In this document: in pieces, positions 43,187-51,898 of the stretch | How the letters are laid out: each line of letters opens with the position of its first letter | Numbering within the stretch: the first letter of the stretch is position 1 | Assembly: GCF_002860355.1 (NCBI RefSeq) | Contig: NZ_NMWU01000002.1 | Location: forward strand, 62,001-126,000 | DNA: 64,000 bases | From: Bifidobacterium margollesii | GTDB lineage: Bacteria; Actinomycetota; Actinomycetes; Actinomycetales; Bifidobacteriaceae | Direction of reading: 5' to 3' | The notes under the pieces: model-generated | The model's input: the letters and a program-made list of their open reading frames with translations, nothing else | What the model was told of the DNA's origin: nothing | Databases searched by the model: none | Made by a program: the position numbers and the translations under genes

Positions 43187-43526
43187 CTTGGCTTCCCCCA
43201 CTGGGGGAAGCCGTCGGCGTGAGCCGACTGATGAGGGGGCTGCGACTCACCTCATCCGACCGGCTTCGTCGGCCACCTTCTCCGCAATAGCGGACGGCCT
43301 TACGGCCGCGTTCCATCAGCTCGCCTGTCGGCTCGCCTGAGCCCTAAAAACGCCTCCGGCGTTTCCTCAACGGGCTCAGCCTACGAGAGGAAGGTCACGG
43401 TGGACCGACGAAGGCCGTGGGTGTGGAAAAAGGTCTTCCGACTGGTATCCGGAAAACCCTGGGAGGAAAGAAAAATGGCTTCCCCTTGAGGGGAAGCTGG
43501 CAGCCGTAGGCTGACTGATGAGGGGG
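43187..43526. repeat. Double-hairpin repeat cluster R5
   Basis: Modules in order: CTTCCCCC..GACTGATGAGG, the opposite CACCTCATCC type, an AATAGCGGAC..GGCC module, a GAGCCC..GGGCTC stem, a GGTCTTCCG hairpin, and another CTTCCCC..TGATGAGG element. It ends 12 bases before the LacI stop codon. 43322-43524 is a direct copy of 37797-38003. Confidence 0.9.
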
Positions 43527-43538
43527 TTTGGGCGAAGA

Positions 43539-44594
43539 CTAGACGGGGAAGGCTGCGGTCGAGGGGTAGACGTGCAGTTCGGTGGGGATCTCGGTCAGGG
43601 AGAACGGTTCCTTGTCGGTCGAGCGGATGCGTCCGATGAGTTTTCTGGCGCAGGTGCGGCCCATCAGCGACGGCTGCTGATCGAGACAGGTGATGCCTGA
43701 TCTGGTGAACCGGGTGTTCTCGCTGCCGAAGGTGCACAGGGCGAGATCGTCGCAGTCGTTCTCCTCGCAGGCGTAGAGCACGTCCTGCAGCGTCTCCTCG
43801 TTGTTGGCGAACAGGCAGATGCGCCTGCCGCGCTGTCTGTCGCCGAGATCCTTGAGCAGTCGTGGCAGTTCGTTCCGCGTCCGGTCGTAGATCAGTGTTT
43901 CGCCCTCGATGCGTCCGGCTGCGTCTCCCGTGCCGTCGCCACCGTGCCGTTCGAGATAGTCCTCCACCGCATGGATGCGGGTGAGACGGCTGGTGATGCC
44001 CGAAGGCGGCCGGACGACGAACGCCACGTAGTCGAAACCCTGCGAGACGAGATGATCCATCATCAGTCGTACGCCGCCGGCGTTGTCGGTGGACACCCCG
44101 TCGCATACGAGCGGCAGCAGCACGCGGTCGAGTGTGGCCATCGGCGGATTGCCCGGCGTGGTGGCGAAGTCGATGAGGAAGTCGTCGTTGTCTCCGGCGG
44201 TGTTGACGATCAGACCGTCCACCTGGCTGTCCATCAGGGATTCCATGGCCGTGCGCTCCACCTTGGGGCTGTTGTCCGCATCGCTGATGAGCAGCTGGAT
44301 GCCTTGTTCGCGGCATTCGGTCTGGATCCCCTTGAGCAGCTGCGAGCTGAACGGATTGCTGATGTCGGCGATCACCACGCCGATGATGTTGCTGCGCGTG
44401 GCCTTGAGGATCTGCGCCACGCGGTTCGGCCGGTATCCCAGCTCCTCGATCACCTTGCGGATGCGTTCCTTGGTCTGCAGGGACATGTAGTCGTATTCGC
44501 CGTGCAGGTATCGTGAGATCGTGGTCTTGGACACGCCGACGGCCGCCGCCACGTCGGCGATGCTGGGTTTGCGTTTGGCGTTGGACTGACGCAT
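43539..44594 (-). CDS. LacI-family regulator (central)
   Basis: A 351-residue LacI/GalR regulator. HTH PSIADVAAAVGVSKTTISRYL, hinge GYRPNRVAQIL, then the ligand-binding domain (NIIGVVIADISNPFSSQLLKGI, GFDYVAFVVRP). It lies between the Hxl operon and the divergent KDG kinase gene. GTGTACCGGT boxes lie at 43076-43123 and 44860, on both sides, so it may coordinate both modules. The start at 44594 is followed by MRQSNAKRK; GGTG-rich sequence lies upstream. Confidence 0.88.
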   Translation of the reverse strand: MRQSNAKRKPSIADVAAAVGVSKTTISRYLHGEYDYMSLQTKERIRKVIEELGYRPNRVAQILKATRSNIIGVVIADISNPFSSQLLKGIQTECREQGIQLLISDADNSPKVERTAMESLMDSQVDGLIVNTAGDNDDFLIDFATTPGNPPMATLDRVLLPLVCDGVSTDNAGGVRLMMDHLVSQGFDYVAFVVRPPSGITSRLTRIHAVEDYLERHGGDGTGDAAGRIEGETLIYDRTRNELPRLLKDLGDRQRGRRICLFANNEETLQDVLYACEENDCDDLALCTFGSENTRFTRSGITCLDQQPSLMGRTCARKLIGRIRSTDKEPFSLTEIPTELHVYPSTAAFPV

Positions 44595-44932
44595 GGGCCA
44601 CCTCTCTACACCGTTGCGATGAGTCTGTCAATACCCCCAATCGTATATGGGGATGTGCAATATATCACAGAACGACGCCATGGGATATGTCGATTACTCG
44701 TTGTGATGCCTCCGACCGCACGGTTCGCCCCCTGATTCCATGGCGATCAGGGGTGGCGGCGTGCTGCGTGGAAATCGGTTGATCAGGTTGCCTCAGGCTA
44801 TCCGATTTGGAAAATGTTGCCAACATTTCCGGCCGGGAAGGGCGTTTTCCTAGTATGATGTGTACCGGTTGAGTTCAGAGTTCGAGCTCAAATCATTACA
44901 TTTACTACGTTGATCGAACAGAGGGATTTCCC
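44595..44932. promoter_or_regulatory. LacI - KDG kinase intergenic control region
   Basis: AAATGTTGCCAACATTT (44812-44828) is a perfect 17-base palindrome of LacI-operator type. A TATGAT -10 box (44854-44859) is followed at once by GTGTACCGGTTGAG (44860-44873), where a repressor would block initiation. No gene is seen in the gap. Confidence 0.6.
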
Positions 44933-45916
44933 ATGGCATTGAGTGAATCAACTGTGGCTATTAAGCCGGGAAAGGTACTGCTGGTTGGTGAGGCGATGGC
45001 GCTGTTCACCGCGGAGCAGGAAGGCGATCTTGGTGCGGTCGAGCATTTCGGCGCTTCCGTGGCCGGCGCCGAGCTGAACGTGTGCGTCGGTCTGGCCCGT
45101 ATGGGGCAGAAGCCGGTGTACATGACCAAGCTGGCGCATGATCCGTGCGGCGACCGTATTCGTGCGTTCATGGAGAGGAACGGCATCGACACGTCGCTGG
45201 TCTCCTACGACGACAGTCGCCTGACCGGTCTGATGTTCAAGTCCAAGGTGAGCAAGGGCGATCCGAAGACCGCTTACTTCCGCAAGGGTTCCGCCGCTTC
45301 CACGCTGTCCCCGGCCGATGTGGACGCCGTCGACTTCTCCGACATCTCCGTCGTGCACCTCACCGGCATCCTGCCTCCGCTGAGCGAGACCACGCTGGCC
45401 GCCGCCAAGGAGCTGATCGTCAAGGCCCGCGAAAACGGAGCCTTCGTCTCCTTCGACCCGAACCTGCGTCCCGCCATCTGGCCGAACCTTGACCTCATGC
45501 GCAAGACCCTGATCGAGCTGGCCTCCCAGGCCGATCTGGTGCTGCCCGGCGGCGGCGAGGGCCATGAGCTGTTCGGCGCCGAAACCATCGAGGACACAGC
45601 CAAGGCGTTCATCGACAACGGTGCCAAGCTGGTCGTCGTCAAGGACGGTCCGAAGGGCGCCTACGCCTACGACGGCAAGGAATCCGCCTACGTGCCCGGA
45701 TTCGTGGTCGATCATGTGGTCGACACGGTCGGCGCCGGCGACGGTTTCGCAGCCGGTACGCTGTCCGCCCTGATGGACGGCAAGACCGTGGCCGAGGCGC
45801 TGGAGCGCGGTTGCGCCCTCGGCGCCATCCAGACCCAGTTCGTCTCCGACAACGAAGGCCTGCCCACCCCCGAGGAGCTGGCCGAGTTCAAGGCCTCCCA
45901 CAAGCGCGCCGCGTGA
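44933..45916 (+). CDS. kdgK: 2-keto-3-deoxygluconate kinase (PfkB family)
   Basis: A 327-residue ribokinase-fold kinase that makes KDPG from KDG. VGEAMALFTAEQEG and FGASVAGAELNVCVGLARMG are typical of KDG kinases, and Asp270 in DTVGAGDGFAAG is the catalytic base. SFDPNLRPAIWPN is another family marker. GAGGGA precedes the ATG. It is followed by the KDPG aldolase gene and completes the uxaC-uxuB-uxuA route. A paralogue (39617) belongs to the Hxl operon. Confidence 0.92.
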   Translation: MALSESTVAIKPGKVLLVGEAMALFTAEQEGDLGAVEHFGASVAGAELNVCVGLARMGQKPVYMTKLAHDPCGDRIRAFMERNGIDTSLVSYDDSRLTGLMFKSKVSKGDPKTAYFRKGSAASTLSPADVDAVDFSDISVVHLTGILPPLSETTLAAAKELIVKARENGAFVSFDPNLRPAIWPNLDLMRKTLIELASQADLVLPGGGEGHELFGAETIEDTAKAFIDNGAKLVVVKDGPKGAYAYDGKESAYVPGFVVDHVVDTVGAGDGFAAGTLSALMDGKTVAEALERGCALGAIQTQFVSDNEGLPTPEELAEFKASHKRAA

Positions 45917-45980
45917 CGTTGCTTCGATAATGGAAACTGTTGGTAACCACACCACTGCAACAACTCAAAGGAGTATCACT

Positions 45981-46646
45981 ATGGCAGAAAAGACGAATGA
46001 GGAGCAGCTCGCCTACTTCGAGCAGCTCGGTGTCGTTCCGCTGGTCACGCTGCACAGCGTCGAGGAGGCGGTTCCGCTGGCCAAGGCCCTGGAGGAGGGC
46101 GGCGTTCCGGTGGCTGAGGTCACCTTCCGTTCCCCGTACGCCATCGAAGGCATGAAGCGCATCCGCGACGAAGTGCCGGGCGTCACCCTGGTGGCCGGCA
46201 CCGTGCACACCGTGGAGCAGGCCAAGGCTTCCGTCGAGGCCGGCTGCAAGGGCCTGGTCACCCCGGCCTTCACCCGCTCCGTGGTGGACTACGCGCTGGA
46301 GAACGACATCCTGATCCTCCCCGGCACCGCCGTGCCGTCCGACGTGGACGACGCCTACCAGCTCGGCCTGCGCTACGTCAAGTTCTTCCCGGCCGAGGCC
46401 TACGGCGGCGTGAAGACCCTGAAGGCCCTCAACGGCCCGTTCGCCGAGATGAAGTTCCTGCCCACCGGTGGCGTGAACCTGAAGAACGCCGAGGAGTACA
46501 TCTCCCTGAAGAACGTGTTCGCCGTCGGCGGCTCCTTCCCGGTGCCGTCCGCAGCTCAGAAGGCCCACGACTGGGCTGCCATCGCGCAGGCATGCAAGGA
46601 CGCCCGCGCTCTGGTCGAGCCGATCATCGCTTCCAAGAGCAAGTGA
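45981..46646 (+). CDS. eda: KDPG aldolase
   Basis: A 221-residue class I aldolase that cleaves KDPG to pyruvate and glyceraldehyde 3-phosphate. Glu46 in VAEVTFRSP, Lys134 (Schiff base) in YVKFFPAEAYGG, and FLPTGGVN are conserved. AAAGGAG precedes the ATG at 45981; the longer frame has none. It follows kdgK by 64 bases and is ended by a strong palindromic terminator. Entner-Doudoroff-type aldolase is unusual in bifidobacteria, which fits an acquired pathway. Confidence 0.95.
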   Translation: MAEKTNEEQLAYFEQLGVVPLVTLHSVEEAVPLAKALEEGGVPVAEVTFRSPYAIEGMKRIRDEVPGVTLVAGTVHTVEQAKASVEAGCKGLVTPAFTRSVVDYALENDILILPGTAVPSDVDDAYQLGLRYVKFFPAEAYGGVKTLKALNGPFAEMKFLPTGGVNLKNAEEYISLKNVFAVGGSFPVPSAAQKAHDWAAIAQACKDARALVEPIIASKSK

Positions 46647-46695
46647 TCGAAGCGGGCCGGGGCCTTCCCGGTGCCGCAGTCGTATGACGTGATCG

Positions 46696-46735
46696 ACGTG
46701 CCATACCCCGATATCGGGGTATGGCACGTTTTGTT
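46696..46735 (+). terminator. 34-bp perfect palindrome terminating kdgK-eda
   Basis: 46696-46729 is perfectly self-complementary about its centre (ending GGGGTATGGCACGT), and is followed by TTTGTTG. An intrinsic terminator; its complete symmetry also allows a cruciform. Confidence 0.9.
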
Positions 46736-47009
46736 GTTCCTCTGATTGATCTGCCGGATATCCGATGCGGATCTGCATGGTTTTCTGTCTGCATGGTTTT
46801 CTGTGCGATATCGTGCGGTTGTGTTGTTGTGAGCGTGCTCTCCGTTGCATTTCTGATGCAAAAGTAGGCAACAGCGCACGATCAAACCCCGCCGAGCCCC
46901 AGAATCTAATTGCAAGTTTTTGTATCGAGGAAGGTCGATGCCGACCTCCCGCAGGGTTGCGCACTGGCACGCGAAAACCCGGGAGATACAGAAGAAGGAA
47001 AGGAAAAAC
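46730..47009 (+). promoter_or_regulatory. Upstream region of the GPH symporter
   Basis: A perfect 16-bp tandem duplication (CTGCATGGTTTTCTGT, 46773-46804) is followed by an inverted repeat TTGCAT/ATGCAA (46845-46861) that could be an operator. AAGGAAAGG precedes the ATG. No gene is seen. Confidence 0.45.
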
Positions 47010-48563
47010 ATGGCTTCCAACGTGAATCTCAACAAGTGGCCTTACAAGGCCCACGAGATCAACATCGGACGCGGTATCCAGTACGGCATGCTCGACCTCA
47101 TGGGCGGCGGCTGGAACAACATCGTCTCCGGCGTCATCTTCGCCTATCTGACCCTGGCTCAGGGCTTCAATCCCGCAATCGCCGGTGGTATTGCCGCCGC
47201 CGGTCGTATCGTGGACTGCATCTGGAACCTGTTCCTCGGTCTGATCACCGATAACTTCTACCACACCAAGCTCGGCCAGCGCTTCGGCCGTCGCCACTTC
47301 TTCATGGTGCTCGGTCTGGTGCTGTTCGCCTGCGTGTTCCCGCTGTTCTGGATCAACTCCACCAGCGCCGCCTACTACCTCGCGGTCTACATCGCCATGG
47401 AGGTGATCATCGCCATGATGATCGTCCCGTGGGAATGCCTGCCCACCGAGATGACTCGTGACTACACGCTGCGTACCACCCTCTCCGGCTCCCGAATGGT
47501 GATCTCCGCCACCGGTACCGCCCTCGTGTTCCTGATTCTGGCCGCCCTGAAGCAGGCCCAGAACGCCAACGCCTACCTGATCGCAGGCCTCGCCTGGACC
47601 GTCCTGTTCGTGATCGCCATCGCGATCTCCACCTTCGGCACCTGGGAGCGCGCGCTCACCCCGGAGTTCGTCAAGGAGCTCGAATCCCGCCCGAAGCAGT
47701 CCGTCGGCGGCTTCCTCAAGGAATCCATCAACGGCTACGTCGACACCTTCAAGAACCAGGCCTTCCGCACCCACCTGGCCGTCTACCTGCTGTCCTTCAC
47801 CGGTAAGGACTTCTACTCCACCCTGCTGCCGACCTTCATCGTCTGCTGCATCTCCGGCGCCGGCGAATCCTGGCCGTGGACCTTCCAGGCCATGTCCATC
47901 CTCGGTATCCCGATGACCATCTGGTGCGCCAAGCTGATGATCTCCCACGGCCCGAAGTTCCTGTTCCGTCTGAGCTACATCTCCATCCTCGTGGCCATGG
48001 TCGCCTACGTGGGTGTGTGGGCCGCCGGCATCCACAACCCGTTCTGGATCTTCCTGATCGTCTCCATCGTCTACCAGTGCGGTCGTGCCACCCTGGAGTT
48101 CACCCCGTGGAACCTGTTCCCGTTCATGCCTGACGTGGACTACGTGATGACCCGCGGTGATCGTGCCGGTCTGTACGCCTCCGTGATGACCTTCTTCCGC
48201 AAGTCCACCGGCGCCATCGCTACGTGGGTTGCGGGTATCCTGCTGGAGTTCACCGGCTACAAGGCCGACACCATGAAGAACTTCGAGACCACCCCGCACA
48301 ACGTTCAGGTCGGCATCGTGGCCGTGTTCTTCCTCGGCACCTCCATCCTGATCGCCTGGGCTCTGTGGATGTCCCGCCGCATCTACCTCGACCGTGAGAC
48401 CCACGGCATCCTGAAGGCCGAGATCGAGCGTCTCGAGGCCGGCGGCTCCAAGGCCGACGTGACCCCCGAGGCCCGCAAGGTCGCCGAGGAGCTCACCGGT
48501 CACCCGTACGAGAAGCTGTGGCCGGACCTCGACAAGAACGGTCTGCCGATCGAAAAGATCTGA
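47010..48563 (+). CDS. GPH (glycoside-pentoside-hexuronide) cation symporter
   Basis: A 517-residue membrane protein with 12 predicted helices. GGWNNIVSGVIFAYLTLAQG near the start and TDNFYHTKLGQRFGRRHFFMV, the loop motif of MelB-like symporters, are visible. PWECLPTEMTRDY and the C-terminal polar tail are also typical. By its place after kdgK-eda it probably imports glucuronides or hexuronates. The start at 47010 follows AAGGAAAGG. It is followed by a weak terminator and a small unknown gene. Confidence 0.88.
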   Translation: MASNVNLNKWPYKAHEINIGRGIQYGMLDLMGGGWNNIVSGVIFAYLTLAQGFNPAIAGGIAAAGRIVDCIWNLFLGLITDNFYHTKLGQRFGRRHFFMVLGLVLFACVFPLFWINSTSAAYYLAVYIAMEVIIAMMIVPWECLPTEMTRDYTLRTTLSGSRMVISATGTALVFLILAALKQAQNANAYLIAGLAWTVLFVIAIAISTFGTWERALTPEFVKELESRPKQSVGGFLKESINGYVDTFKNQAFRTHLAVYLLSFTGKDFYSTLLPTFIVCCISGAGESWPWTFQAMSILGIPMTIWCAKLMISHGPKFLFRLSYISILVAMVAYVGVWAAGIHNPFWIFLIVSIVYQCGRATLEFTPWNLFPFMPDVDYVMTRGDRAGLYASVMTFFRKSTGAIATWVAGILLEFTGYKADTMKNFETTPHNVQVGIVAVFFLGTSILIAWALWMSRRIYLDRETHGILKAEIERLEAGGSKADVTPEARKVAEELTGHPYEKLWPDLDKNGLPIEKI

Positions 48564-48574
48564 TATCCGCCACT

Positions 48575-48612
48575 GAGCCGCGCAACGCGTCCCGCCGACC
48601 GCGGCTCTTTTC
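48575..48612 (+). terminator. Terminator after the GPH symporter
   Basis: GAGCCGCG (48575-48582) pairs with CGCGGCTC (48600-48607), followed by TTTTC. Confidence 0.75.
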
Positions 48613-48677
48613 ATACCCGTTTCCATGTCAATCGTCCGCGGCGGTCCCGCCGCGGCAATCACAGAAAGAAGCACATC

Positions 48678-49112
48678 ATGGCACAGATCATCCTGTACAA
48701 CGAGAAGAACGACAAGATGGTGTTCATCCAGGCCGAGATCGCCGACGGCAAGGTCGCCTTCACCGGTCTTGATCAGGCCGGCGAGCTCGACTTCGTCACC
48801 CCGGCCGACCAGCTGGAGGCGACCCTCGCCCCGCTGACCTCCGCCGACACCTTCACCCTCAACGAAAGCCTCGACGGCAAGTTCAAGTCCATGACCTACG
48901 GTGAGTGGGAGGCTCTGCGCTGCGCTCAGGCGTCCGCCGGTATCAAGGCCAAGGTCGACGCCCTCGCCGTCTCCGACGACGTCAAAGCTGAGATCAAGGG
49001 CTTCTTCGACTCCTTCACCAAGTCGATGACCGTCAAGTACATCCAGGGCAAGCGCTCCTGGGGTCAGATCTACGGCGAGCTGTTCGACGATTTTTCCAAG
49101 CTGGCCAAGTAG
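48678..49112 (+). CDS. Small protein of unknown function in the hexuronate locus
   Basis: I do not recognise this 144-residue protein. It is soluble, with two hydrophobic beta-like segments at the start (AQIILYNEKNDKMVFIQAEI) and a helical, Lys/Asp-rich second half (SDDVKAEIKGFFDSFTKS, then SWGQIYGELFDDFSKLAK). No signal peptide or catalytic motif is clear. The ATG is preceded by AGAAAGAAG and the coding pattern is strong. It follows the GPH symporter and precedes a terminator. It may be an accessory protein for hexuronide handling; this is only context. Confidence 0.75.
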   Translation: MAQIILYNEKNDKMVFIQAEIADGKVAFTGLDQAGELDFVTPADQLEATLAPLTSADTFTLNESLDGKFKSMTYGEWEALRCAQASAGIKAKVDALAVSDDVKAEIKGFFDSFTKSMTVKYIQGKRSWGQIYGELFDDFSKLAK

Positions 49113-49204
49113 CCGGTCGCCGGTCGTGTCCGTCTGATCGGCCTAGCTGATCGGCCCGGCTGATCGCCCGACCGCAGACCATTCCTGAATCATCAACCAT
49201 TGTG

Positions 49205-49239
49205 GACCCTGTCGGGCATTGCCCGGCGGGGTCTTTGTT
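49205..49239 (+). terminator. Terminator after the small unknown gene
   Basis: GACCC with an inner GGGC/GCCC stem, three-base loop, GGGTC at 49229-49233, then TTTGTT. Confidence 0.8.
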
Positions 49240-49256
49240 ATATGGTCCGGGTGTCG

Positions 49257-50372
49257 TCACATGGTCCGGGTGTTGCGAAACGGGCCGATGCTGTCGCGCG
49301 GCACGAACCGTGATTCCAGCACCACCGGCGCCATCGTTCCGTCCGCGATGTGCAGCACCTGATCGATCACCCTCTTCGCCGCGATCCGGGCCAGCTCCTG
49401 CCGCGGCACGGCGATCGACGACAATGTGGGCGAGCATACTTCGCACATCGGAATATCGTCGATGCCCACCACGGACACCCGGCCGGGGACGTCGAGCCCG
49501 TGCCGCTGCGCGAACCGCATGAAGGCGTAGGCCACTTCGTCGTTGTAGGCGATCACCGCGGAGGTCGGGCTGCGCAGGAATTCGGCGAACGCCCGCTGCG
49601 CATGAGGCCCCACAGGATACGCGCATTGCGTGTGCCGAAGCCGTACGCCAACGCTGCGGCACGTCGACTGCAGGGCGGCGATCCGCAGGGAGTTGCCCCA
49701 CGAATGCTCCGGTCCGGGCAGATAGGTGATCTCCCGATGTCCCAGACGGGCCAGCTCGTTTACCGCCTGTGTGATCGCCGGCCCGTCATCGGCGTACAGC
49801 GATTGCACGCCGCCGATCATGCGGATCATCACCGCGAGTGGCCGGGACTGGGCGACCTTGCGTGCCTCCCAGTCCGAAAGACGCGGCGAGCATAGGATCA
49901 TCCCGTCCGCATGGGGGATGCTGCGTTTGATGATCGCACGTTCGGTGGCGATGCTGCCTTCCGTCTCCGAAACCATCAGACCGAAATTGCGGCGGGCGCA
50001 TTCGCGCTGTACGCCGTGTGCGATTTGGGAGTACATCGGATTGTTGAGATCGTTGACGGTCAGCGAGATCATGCCGACCAGATGGCTTTCACTGCGCGGG
50101 CGGATGATCTGCGTATGGTAGCCGAGCCGTTCGGCCACGGCGCGTACATGATTCAGCGTGTTGACGTTCACGCGATCGGGCCGACGGAAGGTGCGCGACA
50201 CCGTGGCGATCGAAACGCCGGCGGCCTTCGCCACGTCGCTGATCGTCACCGGATGCGGCGCCGGTTGCGATGTCGTTGGCGCCGCCGATTGCGTCGCCGG
50301 ACGATCGCTTCCGTCTTCATGGTCGCACTGCAGGCGGGAGGGGCCTTGACCATTGTTCTGCGCACTGTTCAC
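49257..50372 (-). CDS. LacI-family regulator (hexuronate-side, second)
   Basis: A 371-residue LacI/GalR regulator, paralogous to the one at 31721. HTH VTISDVAKAAGVSIATVSRTF, then MISLTVNDLNNPMYSQIAHG and HREITYLPGPEHSWGN. Its C-terminus (SRFVPRDSIG) resembles FIPRSSTG of the paralogue. It converges with the GPH symporter group. The N-terminal 40 residues are polar and Gln/Ser/Pro rich, so an internal start is possible. Ligand is probably a hexuronate intermediate. Confidence 0.88.
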   Translation of the reverse strand: MNSAQNNGQGPSRLQCDHEDGSDRPATQSAAPTTSQPAPHPVTISDVAKAAGVSIATVSRTFRRPDRVNVNTLNHVRAVAERLGYHTQIIRPRSESHLVGMISLTVNDLNNPMYSQIAHGVQRECARRNFGLMVSETEGSIATERAIIKRSIPHADGMILCSPRLSDWEARKVAQSRPLAVMIRMIGGVQSLYADDGPAITQAVNELARLGHREITYLPGPEHSWGNSLRIAALQSTCRSVGVRLRHTQCAYPVGPHAQRAFAEFLRSPTSAVIAYNDEVAYAFMRFAQRHGLDVPGRVSVVGIDDIPMCEVCSPTLSSIAVPRQELARIAAKRVIDQVLHIADGTMAPVVLESRFVPRDSIGPFRNTRTM

Positions 50373-50779
50373 ACCGGTATGATAGCGATCTTCCGCCGGA
50401 GTCGTCGGTGATCGGTGCGCCGCGGTCGGTCGGATTCGTTTGGTGTCGGGGTGGGGTTGCGGCTCGGGATGTCTGCGATCCGTATGGAGAATTGCGATCC
50501 GTATGGATGTCCGTATGGATGTCCGTATGGCTTCCGTATGGATGTCCGCGAATCGGGAAAACCGCGGAAAGACGTGGAAACCTATGGAAAGCGTGTGACG
50601 TCCCGGGGCGTATGCCCATACGATGATGGCGTCATCAACGATCGATCCGTATGACTGCCCGACAGTTGCCAGTATGGAGGGCGGTGGGTTGGTCGGATGA
50701 TGCCGATCGGTCGCGGCAGCGATTCGTGGGTGTTGGAAGCCAGTTCACGAACCGCTGTCCGTCCTATCGTGTGTTCGTC
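50373..50779. other. LacI upstream gap with CCGTATGG repeats
   Basis: CCGTATGG occurs at 50480, 50499, 50511, 50523 and 50534; spacing is 19, 12, 12 and 11 bases, and ATGT joins three of the copies. It may hold a cluster of regulator sites ahead of the LacI gene or be a short tandem repeat. No convincing gene is seen. Confidence 0.6.
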
Positions 50780-51733
50780 CTACCGCGGCTTGATCAGCAG
50801 ATTGAGTACGGAGCCGGCCGCCACCAGCAGGGCGCCGCACCAGAACGGCAATGACAGACTCAATCCGAGCAGCACGGCGCTCGCCCCCACCGACAGCACC
50901 GGGGTGGCGTAGGAGGCGATGGCCATCTTTTCCATGCTGCCGTGCAGAATGCCGAATCCCCAGCAGGCGTATCCGCCGGCGATCACCACGGCGGTGACCA
51001 GCACGGTAAGCCAGGCGTGCAGTGGGGGAGTGCTTTCCGGGAGTCCTTCTCCGGAGGCGAAATGCACGATCCACAGGGCCACGCATACGCAGGGGAAGAA
51101 CACGCTGGTGCCGTCGTAGCCCTTCGACATCGATGGTGTGGCCACGGCGTACACCGACCATGCCAGCGCGCCGAGGAACGACAGTGCATATGGCAGCGGG
51201 TTGTCGGTGACGTGCTGCATGGCCGCATGCCAGTCGAGACCGCTGTTGCCGCCCACGGAAAGCACGACGCCGGCCGTGGCCACGAGCGCGCCGGGCAGTG
51301 CGAACCATACCGCGTGGCGTTTGCGCGAGACCATGGCGGCGAGCAGCACCATCAGCGTGGGCCACAGATAGTTGACCAGACTGATCTCCACCGATTGCGC
51401 GGCGGACGATGCGAGCCCGATCGACAGGGCGATCGACGATTCGTAGAACACGAACAGGGAGCCGCCGATGAGCAGATATCGGCGTGGTGCCGTGCGGAGT
51501 GGTGCTGGTCTGCGGAAGATCAGCAGCAGTATGGCCCCGCAGGTGTAGATCATCGCCGAGCCGAGCGTGGCGCCGAACGATTCGGAGACGATGCGCACCA
51601 GACCCATCATCATGCTCCACAGGGCGATGGCGGCGAATCCCACCATCGTGGCCCGTGCGGTGGAGACGTTGCGGTTGCTGGTCGCGGCTCGATTCGAGGA
51701 GCTGTTCTTCGGCTTGCCCTTCATGGTCATCAT
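50780..51733 (-). CDS. yddG: Aromatic amino-acid exporter YddG-like (DMT/EamA)
   Basis: A 317-residue drug/metabolite transporter with ten predicted helices. [36 protein letters not shown], and [19 protein letters not shown] track E. coli YddG closely by inspection. That protein exports aromatic amino acids, which would fit with two DAHP synthases in the window. The N-terminal 28 residues are polar. No clear ribosome site precedes the ATG at 51733, so the start is uncertain. Confidence 0.82.
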   Translation of the reverse strand: MMTMKGKPKNSSSNRAATSNRNVSTARATMVGFAAIALWSMMMGLVRIVSESFGATLGSAMIYTCGAILLLIFRRPAPLRTAPRRYLLIGGSLFVFYESSIALSIGLASSAAQSVEISLVNYLWPTLMVLLAAMVSRKRHAVWFALPGALVATAGVVLSVGGNSGLDWHAAMQHVTDNPLPYALSFLGALAWSVYAVATPSMSKGYDGTSVFFPCVCVALWIVHFASGEGLPESTPPLHAWLTVLVTAVVIAGGYACWGFGILHGSMEKMAIASYATPVLSVGASAVLLGLSLSLPFWCGALLVAAGSVLNLLIKPR

Positions 51734-51898
51734 GGTACCGGTGTCATGTTATCGGCGGGGTGTCGCGAGGTTGCGTCAGGTGAAATCAAACTGATATCAT
51801 TTTGGTATCAGATGATCAGCCATCGGAAACCGGGGACTTCCTTCGGAACCGAGATCGGCATTCGATTGATCGTCTGCGATCCAAGGAGGGTGATTGCT

